A stretch of DNA of 64,000 nucleotides from Chloroflexota bacterium (lineage in GTDB: Bacteria; Chloroflexota; Anaerolineae; Anaerolineales; UBA11579): NCBI GenBank assembly GCA_018662365.1, contig JABJGH010000033.1, forward strand, positions 62,001 to 126,000, given 5' to 3'. Shown here piece by piece: positions 33,604-42,181 of the stretch (position 1 is its first letter; each line of letters begins with the position of its first letter). Both the position numbers and the translations under genes were made by a program. Under the pieces are notes generated by a model. The model was not told the DNA's origin. It did not search any database and saw only the letters and a program-made list of their open reading frames with translations.

Positions 33604-34863
33604 TCACAAATCTGCCCAATTTTGAGCATTGGAAACCTGCGTGGCCACGCCAACAAACAGCAATGCTAATAAAAGGGCTTCACGCATGCGTGGTCGAATA
33701 TACGACAACACACCTGTGATCAATAGTGCAACACCAAGCGATGCCTGCAAGGTATACCGTTCAAAACCACCAAAGCGCACATTTCGCCCAGCGATAACCA
33801 TTGGAAGTAATGTAATCACTACAATCCCTGCACCGAGCCAAATTAATTTATTGTTCTTTTGCCAAAAATCGGCAGTTGACTCAGTTCTATTAATGTTGAA
33901 TAAGAAAAATGCGGAAATGCCAACTACAATAATTGCAATAAGAATTGCTTGACCAAAGTCAGCATAATCAGCCATATCAAAATTTTTATATAGTGTAAAC
34001 GACCAAACATGAACAACTGTATCAATAAAATCTTTTACAATTTCAACCACCAAACGCAATAAGGATGGACCTAGATTTGACTGATAATTGGATAATAAAG
34101 TTGCTTCGTTTGTTGTAATTCGGGAACTTTCAAAAAGGAAGAAGCGCCAATAGAGAAAAATCAATGAAACCACAAGGTGAGGTAAATACCATAAACCCAC
34201 TTTCTTTAATGAGGACTTAAAATTATCCGAATATTTCTTTTGATAAACCATCCAAAAGAGAATAATCTTTGCTCCTTCTAACCCGATCATGTATTCATAA
34301 ATCGGCAAATACAAAGCTGTTAGGGCAACTGACGCGAGAAAAAAAAGCACCCTTACAGTTTTTCGCTCAAATTTTATTGCTGCAACACCAAAAGCGATTG
34401 ACCAAATGGCAGCCCCGTATGTAAGCAAATGATTTTGGAATGTATTAGCGATCGGCTGAGAGAGAAATCCAGGATAAACAATAAATAGCAGTAAAACGGA
34501 TATTTTCAAAAATTTTTCTTTTGGCCAAAGCATTTGTAGTAACCAATACACCCCATATACACCAACTAATTTCAGCAATAAAGCCCACAAATGCCAACCC
34601 AAAATCCCATCACCCAACAATTTATAGTCAAAAGCATATACCCAACCCATAAAAGGACGATCGGTGGTAAATAAGGCAATTACATCAGACAGCCCTCCCG
34701 TCTGACCAGCCCAGATCAAATACCAGTCATCTTGGTAATAGCCGAGTTGTGGGATTAGAAGTCCATAAGTAATGATGGTAATTAATCCAAAAAATATTAG
34801 AGAAACAATTGTTGAATGTTTTTTTAAGTATTCAAGCATAAATTTTTCGGTATCCTTTTTCAT
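33604..34863 (-). CDS. Multi-pass membrane protein, N-terminal part of an interrupted gene
   Basis: A 419-residue protein with about ten hydrophobic helices and an early YYQDDWYLIWAGQ segment after the first helix. The aspartate pair in this first loop resembles GT-C/PMT-type glycosyltransferases. A helix-rich body ends at VATQVSNAQNWADL and then a TGA. The next codons continue in the same frame with a sequence that fits the domain expected after the last helix. A glycosyltransferase or membrane-glycan role is possible, not certain. Whether the truncated protein is functional is unknown. Confidence 0.7.
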   Translation of the reverse strand: MKKDTEKFMLEYLKKHSTIVSLIFFGLITIITYGLLIPQLGYYQDDWYLIWAGQTGGLSDVIALFTTDRPFMGWVYAFDYKLLGDGILGWHLWALLLKLVGVYGVYWLLQMLWPKEKFLKISVLLLFIVYPGFLSQPIANTFQNHLLTYGAAIWSIAFGVAAIKFERKTVRVLFFLASVALTALYLPIYEYMIGLEGAKIILFWMVYQKKYSDNFKSSLKKVGLWYLPHLVVSLIFLYWRFFLFESSRITTNEATLLSNYQSNLGPSLLRLVVEIVKDFIDTVVHVWSFTLYKNFDMADYADFGQAILIAIIVVGISAFFLFNINRTESTADFWQKNNKLIWLGAGIVVITLLPMVIAGRNVRFGGFERYTLQASLGVALLITGVLSYIRPRMREALLLALLFVGVATQVSNAQNWADL

Positions 34864-35240
34864 AAATGGTCAAAATAATCAATAACCCCATGTTTCTCTA
34901 CAAAATTTTTGCAATCCGAATTAACTTCGTGTTCTTTCTATTCATAGATATTTCTAGGATTCATTAATTATATCCATATTTTACAAAACTAATACAGGAC
35001 AGATTGTGAGCATTTGTGTTGGCTGGTAATTGATTTCCTGCATTTAGTAAATCAAATATTTTCCATTTCTAGAAGATTGATCGTTCGCGTTCCATTGAAG
35101 AGCAAGAAAACCAATATCTATCAAATAAAAATGGCATAACTATTGAAAAAAACGAAAAATCAAGTTCATGCAATTGACTTGTAAAGTATAATGAGTTTTT
35201 ACATGAATTTAATTAGATTCTGACATTAATACTCAAAACT
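34864..35240. other. Divergent intergenic region without a gene
   Basis: This AT-rich gap separates the divergent membrane-protein and MrfB-like genes. A TATAAT near 35187-35192, with a weak TTCATG -35, could serve the MrfB-like gene. No ORF, RNA gene or strong repeat is seen. Confidence 0.55.
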
Positions 35241-36473
35241 ATGCCCACAATTTCTGACCGACTAAAATCTCTAGGCGTGCAAATTGGCAAAGATAATCTT
35301 GTCAGTTCTAAACGTAAAAAGTATCCAATTGAGAAAGAAATTCAAGGGGAGATCGCGGCAAACGACCATGGTGAGGTATTTATAGTGGAGACGCTATACC
35401 CCCATCATCACCCTCATGGAAATTCAAAATTGGAGATCAAGGCGCCAATGGAAATGATTTCCACCTGGGCAAAAGATGAGAGAATCACCGAAACCAAATT
35501 AGAAGGTTACGCATTTATTGATACCGAAACTACCGGTTTGGCGGGCGGTACGGGCACTTATGCCTTCATGATCGGTGTGGGACGATTTGAGAAAGAAGGG
35601 TTTCGTTTAGCCCAATTCTTTTTGCGAGACCCAGGGGAAGAAATGGCGATGTTGGATGCACTTGAAAAGTTTTTGGTTCCTTGTACTACACTGGTATCAT
35701 TCAACGGAAAATCTTTTGATCTTCCTCTTATTCGAACAAGGTATATCACCAATAGCTGGCCCGCTCCACTTGAAGATATTCCCCATATAGATCTTTTACA
35801 TCTTGCCCGGCGATTATGGCGGGAGCTTTTACCTAGCAGAACTTTGGGATATTTGGAAGAACATATCGTGGGACAGAAAAGAACGGAAGAAGATACGCCA
35901 GGATGGATGATCCCACAAATGTATTTTGACTATCTTCGTTCGGGAGATTCAAGACCTCTATCTGGCATTTTTTACCATAACGAGCTCGACATTCTCACGA
36001 TGGTATCCCTTTTAGAACATATGGCAAAAATGTTAAATGACCCGCTCGGCGATCATATAGCGCATCCTTTAGAAAAGGTAGCGCTGGCGAGACTTTATGA
36101 AGATCTGGGATATCCTGAGACGGCCAGCAAGATATTTGAGCAAAGCCTTAAACAAGAGCTGCCCCCAGAAAGCAAAAAGAAAACGATCAAACGGCTCTCG
36201 ATCCTTTACCGACGGCGAGGGGAATTGCCAGAGGCATTGAGTTTATGGTGGCAGGCAGCAGCAGACCGTGAGATCTATGCCCATGAAGAATTGGCCAAAT
36301 ATTACGAGCATCAAGCTAAAGATTTTGAGGAAGCCCAAAAATGGACTTTGGCTGCGTTGGCAATCTTAAATACTGGTGCACCGAGATATGAGCAATTGCA
36401 GTGGGAAGACCCGCTTAAATATCGTTTGAACCGTTTAGAGGGGAAGATAAAAAGAGTTCAAGGAAAAGGTTAG
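35241..36473 (+). CDS. MrfB/YprB-like RNase H-fold exonuclease with TPR region
   Basis: A 410-residue protein with a DEDD-type ribonuclease-H-like exonuclease domain (about residues 88-265): FIDTETTGLAGG carries the first Asp/Glu, VSFNGKSFDLPLIRTRY the next Asp, and FYHNELDILTMV the last. The C-terminal part (about 285-400) looks like tetratricopeptide helices (LYEDLGYPETASKIFEQSL). In B. subtilis the homologues MrfA and MrfB act in one mitomycin-C repair pathway. Here the MrfA-like gene lies 3.5 kb upstream on the same strand, separated by two genes. Metal-dependent DNase activity is expected from the family. Confidence 0.88.
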   Translation: MPTISDRLKSLGVQIGKDNLVSSKRKKYPIEKEIQGEIAANDHGEVFIVETLYPHHHPHGNSKLEIKAPMEMISTWAKDERITETKLEGYAFIDTETTGLAGGTGTYAFMIGVGRFEKEGFRLAQFFLRDPGEEMAMLDALEKFLVPCTTLVSFNGKSFDLPLIRTRYITNSWPAPLEDIPHIDLLHLARRLWRELLPSRTLGYLEEHIVGQKRTEEDTPGWMIPQMYFDYLRSGDSRPLSGIFYHNELDILTMVSLLEHMAKMLNDPLGDHIAHPLEKVALARLYEDLGYPETASKIFEQSLKQELPPESKKKTIKRLSILYRRRGELPEALSLWWQAAADREIYAHEELAKYYEHQAKDFEEAQKWTLAALAILNTGAPRYEQLQWEDPLKYRLNRLEGKIKRVQGKG

Positions 36474-36479
36474 TGCGCG

Positions 36480-37037
36480 TTATTTTACATAACCGTACAT
36501 GTACCAAAATTTTTCCTGGGGGAATTCTGAAGAATTAAACAATTCCCACATGAAATCTCCAGCAATGAAATGTGCTCGCAGGACTGTATCTAGACTCTCT
36601 AATTCCTTATCCTGTATCACAGGAACCGATTCAGATAAGAGCTCTAAGAAAATTCGAATTTTTACTTTAGTTTTGTAATGGAATGCAGAGGAACTTTCCT
36701 CTTTGTTTAGGTCACCTAAATAGATGCGCCATTGTCTCAGCCGCGATTGATATTCTTTTTTTGCTTTCTCTTCCCAGGCGACCTGCCAGTCAGAATGAAT
36801 CTTTTTTACTGTGTGCTCTAACTGATCATATTGAGATTTTTGTGAATCTTCTAAGATTGTAGCTTTGGCGCGGCGCATATAAAAAAGCAAGTTTCCAATA
36901 GTTAGTTTTGGATAGGGCACCTGCCCGGCAGTGGTTTGTACCTGCAGGGGCCAAAATAATTCTTTTGAAAGCAAGTAATCTTTTAGCTCACCCGCACCGG
37001 CCTGTACATAATTTATATTGTATTCAAAGATATCCAT
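36480..37037 (-). CDS. Hypothetical helical protein, 185 aa
   Basis: An AT-leaning, mostly helical cytoplasmic protein that I do not recognise. Visible features are an N-terminal MDIFEYNINYVQAGAGELKDYL, many Gln/Lys/Glu, aromatic clusters (SDWQVAWEEK, FWYMYGYVK) and no Cys, signal peptide or membrane segment. The helical pattern faintly recalls DinB-like bundles, but no conserved His triad is seen. AAGGA precedes the ATG. It is convergent with the MrfB-like gene, with a 6-base gap. Confidence 0.7.
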   Translation of the reverse strand: MDIFEYNINYVQAGAGELKDYLLSKELFWPLQVQTTAGQVPYPKLTIGNLLFYMRRAKATILEDSQKSQYDQLEHTVKKIHSDWQVAWEEKAKKEYQSRLRQWRIYLGDLNKEESSSAFHYKTKVKIRIFLELLSESVPVIQDKELESLDTVLRAHFIAGDFMWELFNSSEFPQEKFWYMYGYVK

Positions 37038-37150
37038 TTTTTCCTTCCACCATTAGTAAGCTTTCTGTTGGAATACTAATTTTACTGTAAAATAAAATCG
37101 TTGGACGAATGGATTTTTTTAACTGCAAATGAAATTATAAATAATTGAAA

Positions 37151-37188
37151 CAAAAAAGACCTGTCAGATAATGAAATCCTGACAGGTC
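37151..37188 (-). terminator. Intrinsic terminator of the pyruvate dehydrogenase operon
   Basis: On the minus strand a 10-bp stem GACCTGTCAG/CTGACAGGTC (37158-37188) is followed by TTTTTTG, shortly after the E2 stop at 37209. Confidence 0.88.
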
Positions 37189-37208
37189 TATATTATTAAC
37201 TAAATCTT

Positions 37209-38486
37209 CTACAGCACCAAACTCAGGGGGTTCTCGATATACCCCGCCAGGGCTTGCATAAATTGGGCTGCTTCAGCGCCATCACTTACACGGTGGTCTA
37301 CAGAAACGGTGGCTTTCATGCGCCAACCGACGGTCAACTCACCATCTACAACAACTGGCATTTGGGCGGCAGAGCCGACGGCTAAGATGGCCGCTTCGGG
37401 GGGATTGATGATCGCAATGAAGTGATCGACATCGAACATGCCGAGATTGCTAATTGAAAAGGTTGAGCCTTCGACATCGTCAGGTTGCACTTTGCCGGAT
37501 CGTGCCCGAGCTGCTTTCTCTTTGACCTCTATGGAGATCTGCCGGATATTTTTGCGGTCTGCATCTTGGGATACCACGGTCATTAAACCATTTGGTACAG
37601 AAACGGCGACGCCGATATTCACATGACCATGTTGAACGACTTCTTTCTCCGCCAAACTGGCGTTCAGGTTAGGGAATTGGCGCAGAGCTAATGCGGCTGC
37701 CTTGACGATGAAATCGTTTACTGATAATTTTTCGCCGGAGTCTGCTAAGAGACCATTATATTCTTTGCGCATGGCCATGACGGGCGCCATATCTAAATCA
37801 GAGGTGACGTAGAAATGGGGAAACTCTTGTTTAGAACCCATCATACGACGACCGATGGCCTGGCGTAAACGGGTGAGAGGTACATGTACATCGGCAGGAA
37901 TGGGGCCTAGATCGGCTGCTGCCAAGGAAGGCATGCGGAGGGAAGGACCTGAACCAGTGGTGGTTGGGGGAGAGGCAATATATTTTTTAATATCTGCTTT
38001 GATAATTCGACCTTGGGGACCACTACCAGTTACACGTAAGAGATCAATTTGATTGTCTTTTGCCATTTTACGAGCAAGGGGCGATACTCGAACCCCAGCA
38101 GGTAAGCTGCCGTTTGTTTGTGTTGGGGCTACTGGCGTTTCGACTACTTTTTCCACTACCATTTCTGTGGGAGTAGTTTCTGCCGGTGTTGGTGCGGTTT
38201 CTTCTTCTGCTCCACCAGTATCTAGGGCATCAAAATCAATTTCCTCGTCCGCCCCGCCAATCACGGCAATAGCCTCATTGACCGGCACGATACTACCGGC
38301 ACTAACAAGGAGTTTGCGGACGGTGCCATCGTATAAAGATTCCACTTCAACCGTGGCTTTATCGGTTTCGATCTCGGCGAGCAGGTCGCCTTTTTTGACT
38401 TCTTCCCCTTCTTTCTTGACCCAATTGATGAGGGTGCCCTCCGCCATATCAAAACCGAGCTTGGGCATGGTCATAATTTCTGCCAT
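37209..38486 (-). CDS. pdhC: Dihydrolipoamide acetyltransferase (pyruvate dehydrogenase E2)
   Basis: E2 takes the acetyl group from E1 onto lipoamide and passes it to CoA. The 425-residue product has one N-terminal lipoyl domain with the lipoylated Lys in IETDKATVEVES (about 44). An acidic Pro/Thr linker follows, then a peripheral-subunit-binding domain (RVSPLARKMAKDNQ...GPQGRIIKADI, about 130-165) and the catalytic domain ending with DHRVSDGAEAAQF (His about 396). Its ATG overlaps the E1beta stop (TAATG). No E3 gene is adjacent, so E3 must be encoded elsewhere. Confidence 0.95.
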   Translation of the reverse strand: MAEIMTMPKLGFDMAEGTLINWVKKEGEEVKKGDLLAEIETDKATVEVESLYDGTVRKLLVSAGSIVPVNEAIAVIGGADEEIDFDALDTGGAEEETAPTPAETTPTEMVVEKVVETPVAPTQTNGSLPAGVRVSPLARKMAKDNQIDLLRVTGSGPQGRIIKADIKKYIASPPTTTGSGPSLRMPSLAAADLGPIPADVHVPLTRLRQAIGRRMMGSKQEFPHFYVTSDLDMAPVMAMRKEYNGLLADSGEKLSVNDFIVKAAALALRQFPNLNASLAEKEVVQHGHVNIGVAVSVPNGLMTVVSQDADRKNIRQISIEVKEKAARARSGKVQPDDVEGSTFSISNLGMFDVDHFIAIINPPEAAILAVGSAAQMPVVVDGELTVGWRMKATVSVDHRVSDGAEAAQFMQALAGYIENPLSLVL

Positions 38487-39457
38487 TAGAGGACCTCCTT
38501 GACTGCTTGGATCACATCTGCCACTTGGGGCATCGCTAATTGTTCAAGTTTCTGGTTATAGGGTAAGGGCACTTCTTTTTGCGCCACACGTTTTACGGGG
38601 GCATCGGCATAATCGAAGGCTTCTTCATAAATTCGTGAAACGACTTCGGAGCCTACTCCATATGATTTCCAACCTTCTTCTACCACGACTGCCCGATTGG
38701 TCTTTTTGAAGGATTCAATTATGGGATCCATATCCAGAGGGCGCAGGGTGCGGAGATCGACGACCTCGGCACTAATGCCCTGCTTCGCCAATTCATCGGC
38801 GGCCTGCATGGAGAGCTGGAGCCCGCGACTGTAACTGACAAGGGTGACATCTGTGCCCGGTCTTTGGACTTTAGATTTGCCGATCGGAACGACATAATCC
38901 CCATCGGGTACTTCGCCGCGCCATTGGTATAAGGTGGCATGCTCGATGAATAATACGGGATCATCCGAGCGGATGGCTGCTTTTAATAATCCTTTATGGT
39001 CTGCGGGGGTGCCAGGGGCAACAACTTTGAGACCGGGGAAATGGGCAAAAATGGCGTCGGGGGTTTGTGAATGGGTGGCACCTAGCTGACGACCACCCCC
39101 ACCGGGGGCACGGATAACCATCGGTACTTTGAATTGTCCGCCGAACATATAATGCAGTTTTGGGGCTTCATTGACGATATGGTCCATTGCGGAAAATGCA
39201 AAATTGATCGTCATTAATTCTGCGATCGGGCGCAGGCCGGTCATTGCGGCGCCAATTGCTGCGCCGATGATGGCTGATTCAGCAATGGGGGTATCCATGA
39301 CACGCTCTGGGCCAAACTGGTCGTAAAATCCACGGGTGACGGCGAAAGTTCCCCCCCAAACACCAACCTCTTCCCCTAGGATAAAGACATCTTCATCTCG
39401 TTCCATCTCTTCACGCATCGCGTCGGAGATCGCTTGTCGTACTGTAATTGCTGCCAT
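38486..39457 (-). CDS. pdhB: Pyruvate dehydrogenase E1 component, beta subunit
   Basis: The 323-residue beta subunit of the alpha2beta2 E1 decarboxylase, with thiamine-diphosphate-binding residues shared with E1alpha. Recognisable segments are FILGEEVGVWGG (Glu for ThDP activation), DTPIAESAIIGAAIG, the FGGQFKVPMVIRAPGG segment and VVDLRTLRPLD of the C-terminal transketolase domain. The length is normal. It lies 2 bases after pdhA and overlaps pdhC by one base, so the order A-B-C is translationally coupled. Confidence 0.95.
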   Translation of the reverse strand: MAAITVRQAISDAMREEMERDEDVFILGEEVGVWGGTFAVTRGFYDQFGPERVMDTPIAESAIIGAAIGAAMTGLRPIAELMTINFAFSAMDHIVNEAPKLHYMFGGQFKVPMVIRAPGGGGRQLGATHSQTPDAIFAHFPGLKVVAPGTPADHKGLLKAAIRSDDPVLFIEHATLYQWRGEVPDGDYVVPIGKSKVQRPGTDVTLVSYSRGLQLSMQAADELAKQGISAEVVDLRTLRPLDMDPIIESFKKTNRAVVVEEGWKSYGVGSEVVSRIYEEAFDYADAPVKRVAQKEVPLPYNQKLEQLAMPQVADVIQAVKEVL

Positions 39458-39459
39458 GA

Positions 39460-40422
39460 TTAATTTTCCTCCACATAGATATCGCGGAAGAGTTCTTCCG
39501 GAGCAGGATCAGGGCTGTTTTCAGCAAATTCAACCGCTTCTTCTACTTCGGCTTCAACCTGAGCTTCAATTTCATCTAGTGCTTTCTTTGTTGCTTTCTT
39601 GTTTTCAATTAGGTAGGCATGGAACACACCGATTGGGTCGGATTCCTGCCATTGCTTAATTTCGTCTGCATCACGATATCGTTCGGGGTCCCCCATGGAA
39701 TGTCCACGATAGCGATAGGTCATGATCTCGAGGAAATAAGGACCCTTGCCAGCGCGGATATGTTTGAGTGCTTTTTCGGTGGCCTCATGAACAGCGAGTA
39801 CATCCATGCCATCGACGCGTTCATTTGGGATGCCATATCCTTCTGCTTTTTGGCGAATCTCACTTACGGCAGAGGCACGTTCTACCGTGGTGCCCATGCC
39901 ATATTGATTGTTCTCACAAACCCATAAAACGGGCAGATCCCATACTTTTGAAAGGTTGACCCCTTCATGGAAATAGCCAATATTTGTGGCACCATCGCCG
40001 AACATACAGATCGTGACGGTGTCTTTTTTCTTATATTTATCGCCCAAAGCCATGCCAGATGCAATGGGGAGATGGGCGCCAACAATGGCGTGACCGCCGA
40101 AGAAATTCTTTTCGGTATCGGCCATATGCATCGAACCGCCCTTGCCTTTTGATACGCCGGTGGCCTTTCCTAAGAGTTCTGCGATAACCTCTTTGGCGGA
40201 GATGCCGACGTTGATGGCAACGCCGTGGTCACGATAGGCGGTAATCATGCGGTCTTGGGGTTGTCTTGCGGCGACCAAGCCGGTGCTAACTGCTTCTTGA
40301 CCAATATATAGGTGCAAAAATCCCCCGATCTTTCCCTGCTGATAAAGCTCAGCTGCGCGTTCTTCTAATCGCCGGATCATCACCATCTGGCGATACACTT
40401 CCAGTAACTCTTGTTTATTCAT
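39460..40422 (-). CDS. pdhA: Pyruvate dehydrogenase E1 component, alpha subunit
   Basis: The 320-residue alpha subunit carries the thiamine-diphosphate motif GDGATNIGYFHEGVNL...CENNQ (about residues 162-192) and the YRYRGHSMGDPERYR phosphorylation-loop-like region. It oxidatively decarboxylates pyruvate to acetyl-lipoamide with E1beta. A GGAGTAGGTGA site precedes the ATG. It is the first gene of a three-gene operon. A TATAAT on the minus strand at 40551-40556 and an extended -10 TGTAGAAT at 40492-40499 are candidate promoters. A pyruvate specificity rather than branched-chain acids is inferred from overall similarity. Confidence 0.94.
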   Translation of the reverse strand: MNKQELLEVYRQMVMIRRLEERAAELYQQGKIGGFLHLYIGQEAVSTGLVAARQPQDRMITAYRDHGVAINVGISAKEVIAELLGKATGVSKGKGGSMHMADTEKNFFGGHAIVGAHLPIASGMALGDKYKKKDTVTICMFGDGATNIGYFHEGVNLSKVWDLPVLWVCENNQYGMGTTVERASAVSEIRQKAEGYGIPNERVDGMDVLAVHEATEKALKHIRAGKGPYFLEIMTYRYRGHSMGDPERYRDADEIKQWQESDPIGVFHAYLIENKKATKKALDEIEAQVEAEVEEAVEFAENSPDPAPEELFRDIYVEEN

Positions 40423-40714
40423 TCACCTACTCCAATGTTTCATCTACAACGCCCACCGTTCGGACGAATTTTATATTTTCAGGCCGTTTCCATTCTACAA
40501 CATTCCGCTCACTCTGGGGATAATCCCTAAATGAGATTTTAATCGGGCTAATTATACCCAATTTAGCGCAATATTAATGTAAGTATCGTATTAATTAGGA
40601 GGGGAAATAAGGAAGACTAATGGATTGGGAGGAGATGTAGAAGGAAAACGGTGGTTTTATGGGGATAAATCAATGAAAATAAGAATTCCTTTATTTCAGA
40701 ATGGAAAAATGCCC

Positions 40715-41362
40715 CTAGATCAATGCTAATAATCTTACATCATCAAAGGAACACTGATCCATGCCTAAATCAAGGGCTTTCTTGTATTCCGAAACAGTAG
40801 AATTTTGTAAATGAGTATGGATGAGATAACCATTGTCATGCATCAAATCGACAATTTGTTTTGAGCAATATCGATAACCGAGATGCAGCACATTTGCATT
40901 GGTTAATTTCATATACCCTAAAAGCATTCGGTGAATATGATCCAGTGGCATCCAGTCCTCAATTAATTTTGAATTGAATATTAGCCCAATTTTAGAATCT
41001 GGAAAAAATTTTCTCATAGTTGGAATAACCGGAAGTTCACTGGATGTAATTTCAATATTGGGGGGATTAATATTATAAATAGATTTTGAAATCCTTTGAA
41101 CACATTCTTCCTCTATGGATTTTATTTCAATTTCAAGTCTCCCCCTCATCGAAAATCTCTTTAGAATGTCCTCAAGAAAAGGGTATTCCAAAGATGGATC
41201 ATGAGTATAGTTATGGACGATAACTAAATCCTGATTTTTATTGCACTGAACATCGAATTCAATTCCATCTGCGCCTTTTTGAAAAGCCGATTCAAAAGCT
41301 TCAATAGAATTTTCAGGGAAATTTTTTGAATCTCCACGGTGGGCAATTAGCAAAGGTTTCAT
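40715..41362 (-). CDS. Glycerophosphodiester phosphodiesterase, second copy
   Basis: The start is the ATG at 41362; a TATAAT (41369-41374) ends 6 bases before it, so an upstream TTG at 41377 would lie in the promoter. The 215-residue enzyme has the GDPD motifs LIAHRGDSKNFPENS (His about 7) and GIEFDVQCNKNQDLVIVHNY (metal Glu/Asp, second His). The C-terminal QCSFDDV is degenerate compared with the usual FTDDP. It hydrolyses glycerophosphodiesters. It is shorter than the first copy at 5335 and not in an operon. Confidence 0.9.
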   Translation of the reverse strand: MKPLLIAHRGDSKNFPENSIEAFESAFQKGADGIEFDVQCNKNQDLVIVHNYTHDPSLEYPFLEDILKRFSMRGRLEIEIKSIEEECVQRISKSIYNINPPNIEITSSELPVIPTMRKFFPDSKIGLIFNSKLIEDWMPLDHIHRMLLGYMKLTNANVLHLGYRYCSKQIVDLMHDNGYLIHTHLQNSTVSEYKKALDLGMDQCSFDDVRLLALI

Positions 41363-41368
41363 GTTTTT

Positions 41369-41374
41369 ATTATA
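41369..41374 (-). promoter_or_regulatory. -10 box of leaderless glycerophosphodiesterase mRNA
   Basis: TATAAT on the minus strand, followed by AAAAAC and then the ATG at 41362. There is no space for a ribosome-binding site. Confidence 0.75.
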
Positions 41375-41417
41375 CAAAAATCCCCCTTTATAGCAATTTA
41401 TTTATTATTAATGCCCG

Positions 41418-41609
41418 TCATTCTGATAAAAAGATCTCTTCGATGGTGAGTTTGAATACCGCACTAATTTTAAAAGCCAGGGGTAGGCTGGGGTCGTATT
41501 TGCCATTTTCGATGGCGTTGACCGTTTGGCGAGAGACACCCAGCTCCTTCGCCAATTCTGCTTGAGACCAGTTTTTTTCTGCTCTAAGCACTTTGATTTT
41601 ATTCTTCAT
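41418..41609 (-). CDS. XRE-family transcriptional regulator, YozG-like
   Basis: A 63-residue protein made of one helix-turn-helix domain: VLRAEKNWSQAELAKELGVSRQTVNAIENGKYDPSL. Such mini-repressors are usually autoregulators paired with a small membrane protein. Here the start lies 11 bases inside the 3' end of the upstream membrane-protein gene, so the two are coupled. Repeated TGTAAAG/CTTTACA sites around the operon promoter (42029-42092) are likely its operators. Confidence 0.92.
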   Translation of the reverse strand: MKNKIKVLRAEKNWSQAELAKELGVSRQTVNAIENGKYDPSLPLAFKISAVFKLTIEEIFLSE

Positions 41610-42000
41610 GGTATTTTCTCATGGCCCAAAGTTTCCCGATCAGCCATAAAACGACCATCACCCCTGCGATATAAGCACTGTTTATTCTAGGAAACCCAAG
41701 GGGCTCTACTAATCCGAAACTGACGACAAGCAAGAGTGTGATCATGAAACTAAAGGCCATGCCTTCAAGCCTTATTTTTCTTTCTAGCTCATCTAACCTA
41801 GAGATCGCTTTCACCACACCGAGCCCGAAAAAGATACCAGGAAGCATAGGGGATAAGGCAATCCAGAAATTATTTGGGCCGTCGGGATTACCTTCGACCC
41901 AGTTTGAGGAGAATACGAGGAGGCCAATATATAAAATTAGCGGAACGAATATGGGTCGAAGTAATTTTGAGCGTTCTTTTATTCTTTGTAAATCAAACAT
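41599..42000 (-). CDS. Small membrane protein co-expressed with XRE regulator
   Basis: The start chosen is the ATG at 42000 (MFDLQRIKERSK), preceded by AAAGGAAAAG; a frame open to 42081 runs through the promoter and operator. The 133-residue product has four hydrophobic helices (LILYIGLLVFSS, FWIALSPMLPGIFFGL, MAFSFMITLLLVVSFGL, IAGVMVVLWLIGKLW). Membrane proteins of this size next to a YozG-type regulator are common, and their function is unknown. Confidence 0.85.
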   Translation of the reverse strand: MFDLQRIKERSKLLRPIFVPLILYIGLLVFSSNWVEGNPDGPNNFWIALSPMLPGIFFGLGVVKAISRLDELERKIRLEGMAFSFMITLLLVVSFGLVEPLGFPRINSAYIAGVMVVLWLIGKLWAMRKYHEE

Positions 42001-42028
42001 TTTCTTTTCCTTTTCTGAATGTATTTTA

Positions 42029-42046
42029 TGTAAAGCGTCCTTTACA
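42029..42046. promoter_or_regulatory. Perfect palindromic operator TGTAAAG-N4-CTTTACA
   Basis: An 18-base palindrome lies just downstream of the predicted transcription start of the membrane-protein/XRE operon, between promoter and ribosome-binding site. A bound repressor would block elongation or clearance. Confidence 0.8.
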
Positions 42047-42052
42047 CAGAAG

Positions 42053-42081
42053 ATAGTAAAGCAATGTTGTCTTTTTGTCAA
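42053..42081 (-). promoter_or_regulatory. Sigma-70 promoter of the membrane-protein/XRE operon
   Basis: On the minus strand, TTGACA (42076-42081), a 17-base spacer and TACTAT (42053-42058). The second operator pair, GTAAAGCA (42056-42063) and TGCTTTAC (42085-42092), overlaps the -10 region and flanks the -35 box. Confidence 0.85.
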
Positions 42082-42084
42082 GTG

Positions 42085-42092
42085 TGCTTTAC
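42085..42092. promoter_or_regulatory. Distal operator half-site TGCTTTAC
   Basis: It forms an inverted pair with GTAAAGCA at 42056-42063 around the -35 box. This supports looping or cooperative binding of the XRE repressor. Confidence 0.6.
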
Positions 42093-42153
42093 ATTTACTT
42101 TTCGTTATTAAGAAAGAAATTTACTGGAACCTTCTGTTTGTTCCAAAAAGCAC

Positions 42154-42159
42154 TATAAT
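42154..42159 (+). promoter_or_regulatory. -10 box for the PLDc_N-like small gene
   Basis: TATAAT followed by a GGAGG ribosome-binding site (42171-42175) and the ATG at 42182. Confidence 0.65.
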
Positions 42160-42181
42160 AGAAGAAAAACGGAGGTTTTTT

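Noticed and set aside
33604-33606. TGA as selenocysteine or another recoded codon
   Set aside because: No selenocysteine insertion hairpin is obvious after the TGA, the position does not look catalytic, and a Trp-to-stop change by one base explains it better. Read-through cannot be excluded without data.
38053-38502. 149-codon forward frame opposite pdhC
   Set aside because: Antisense shadow of a well-supported E2 gene; Ser/Thr-rich composition comes from the reverse complement of Ala/Glu codons.
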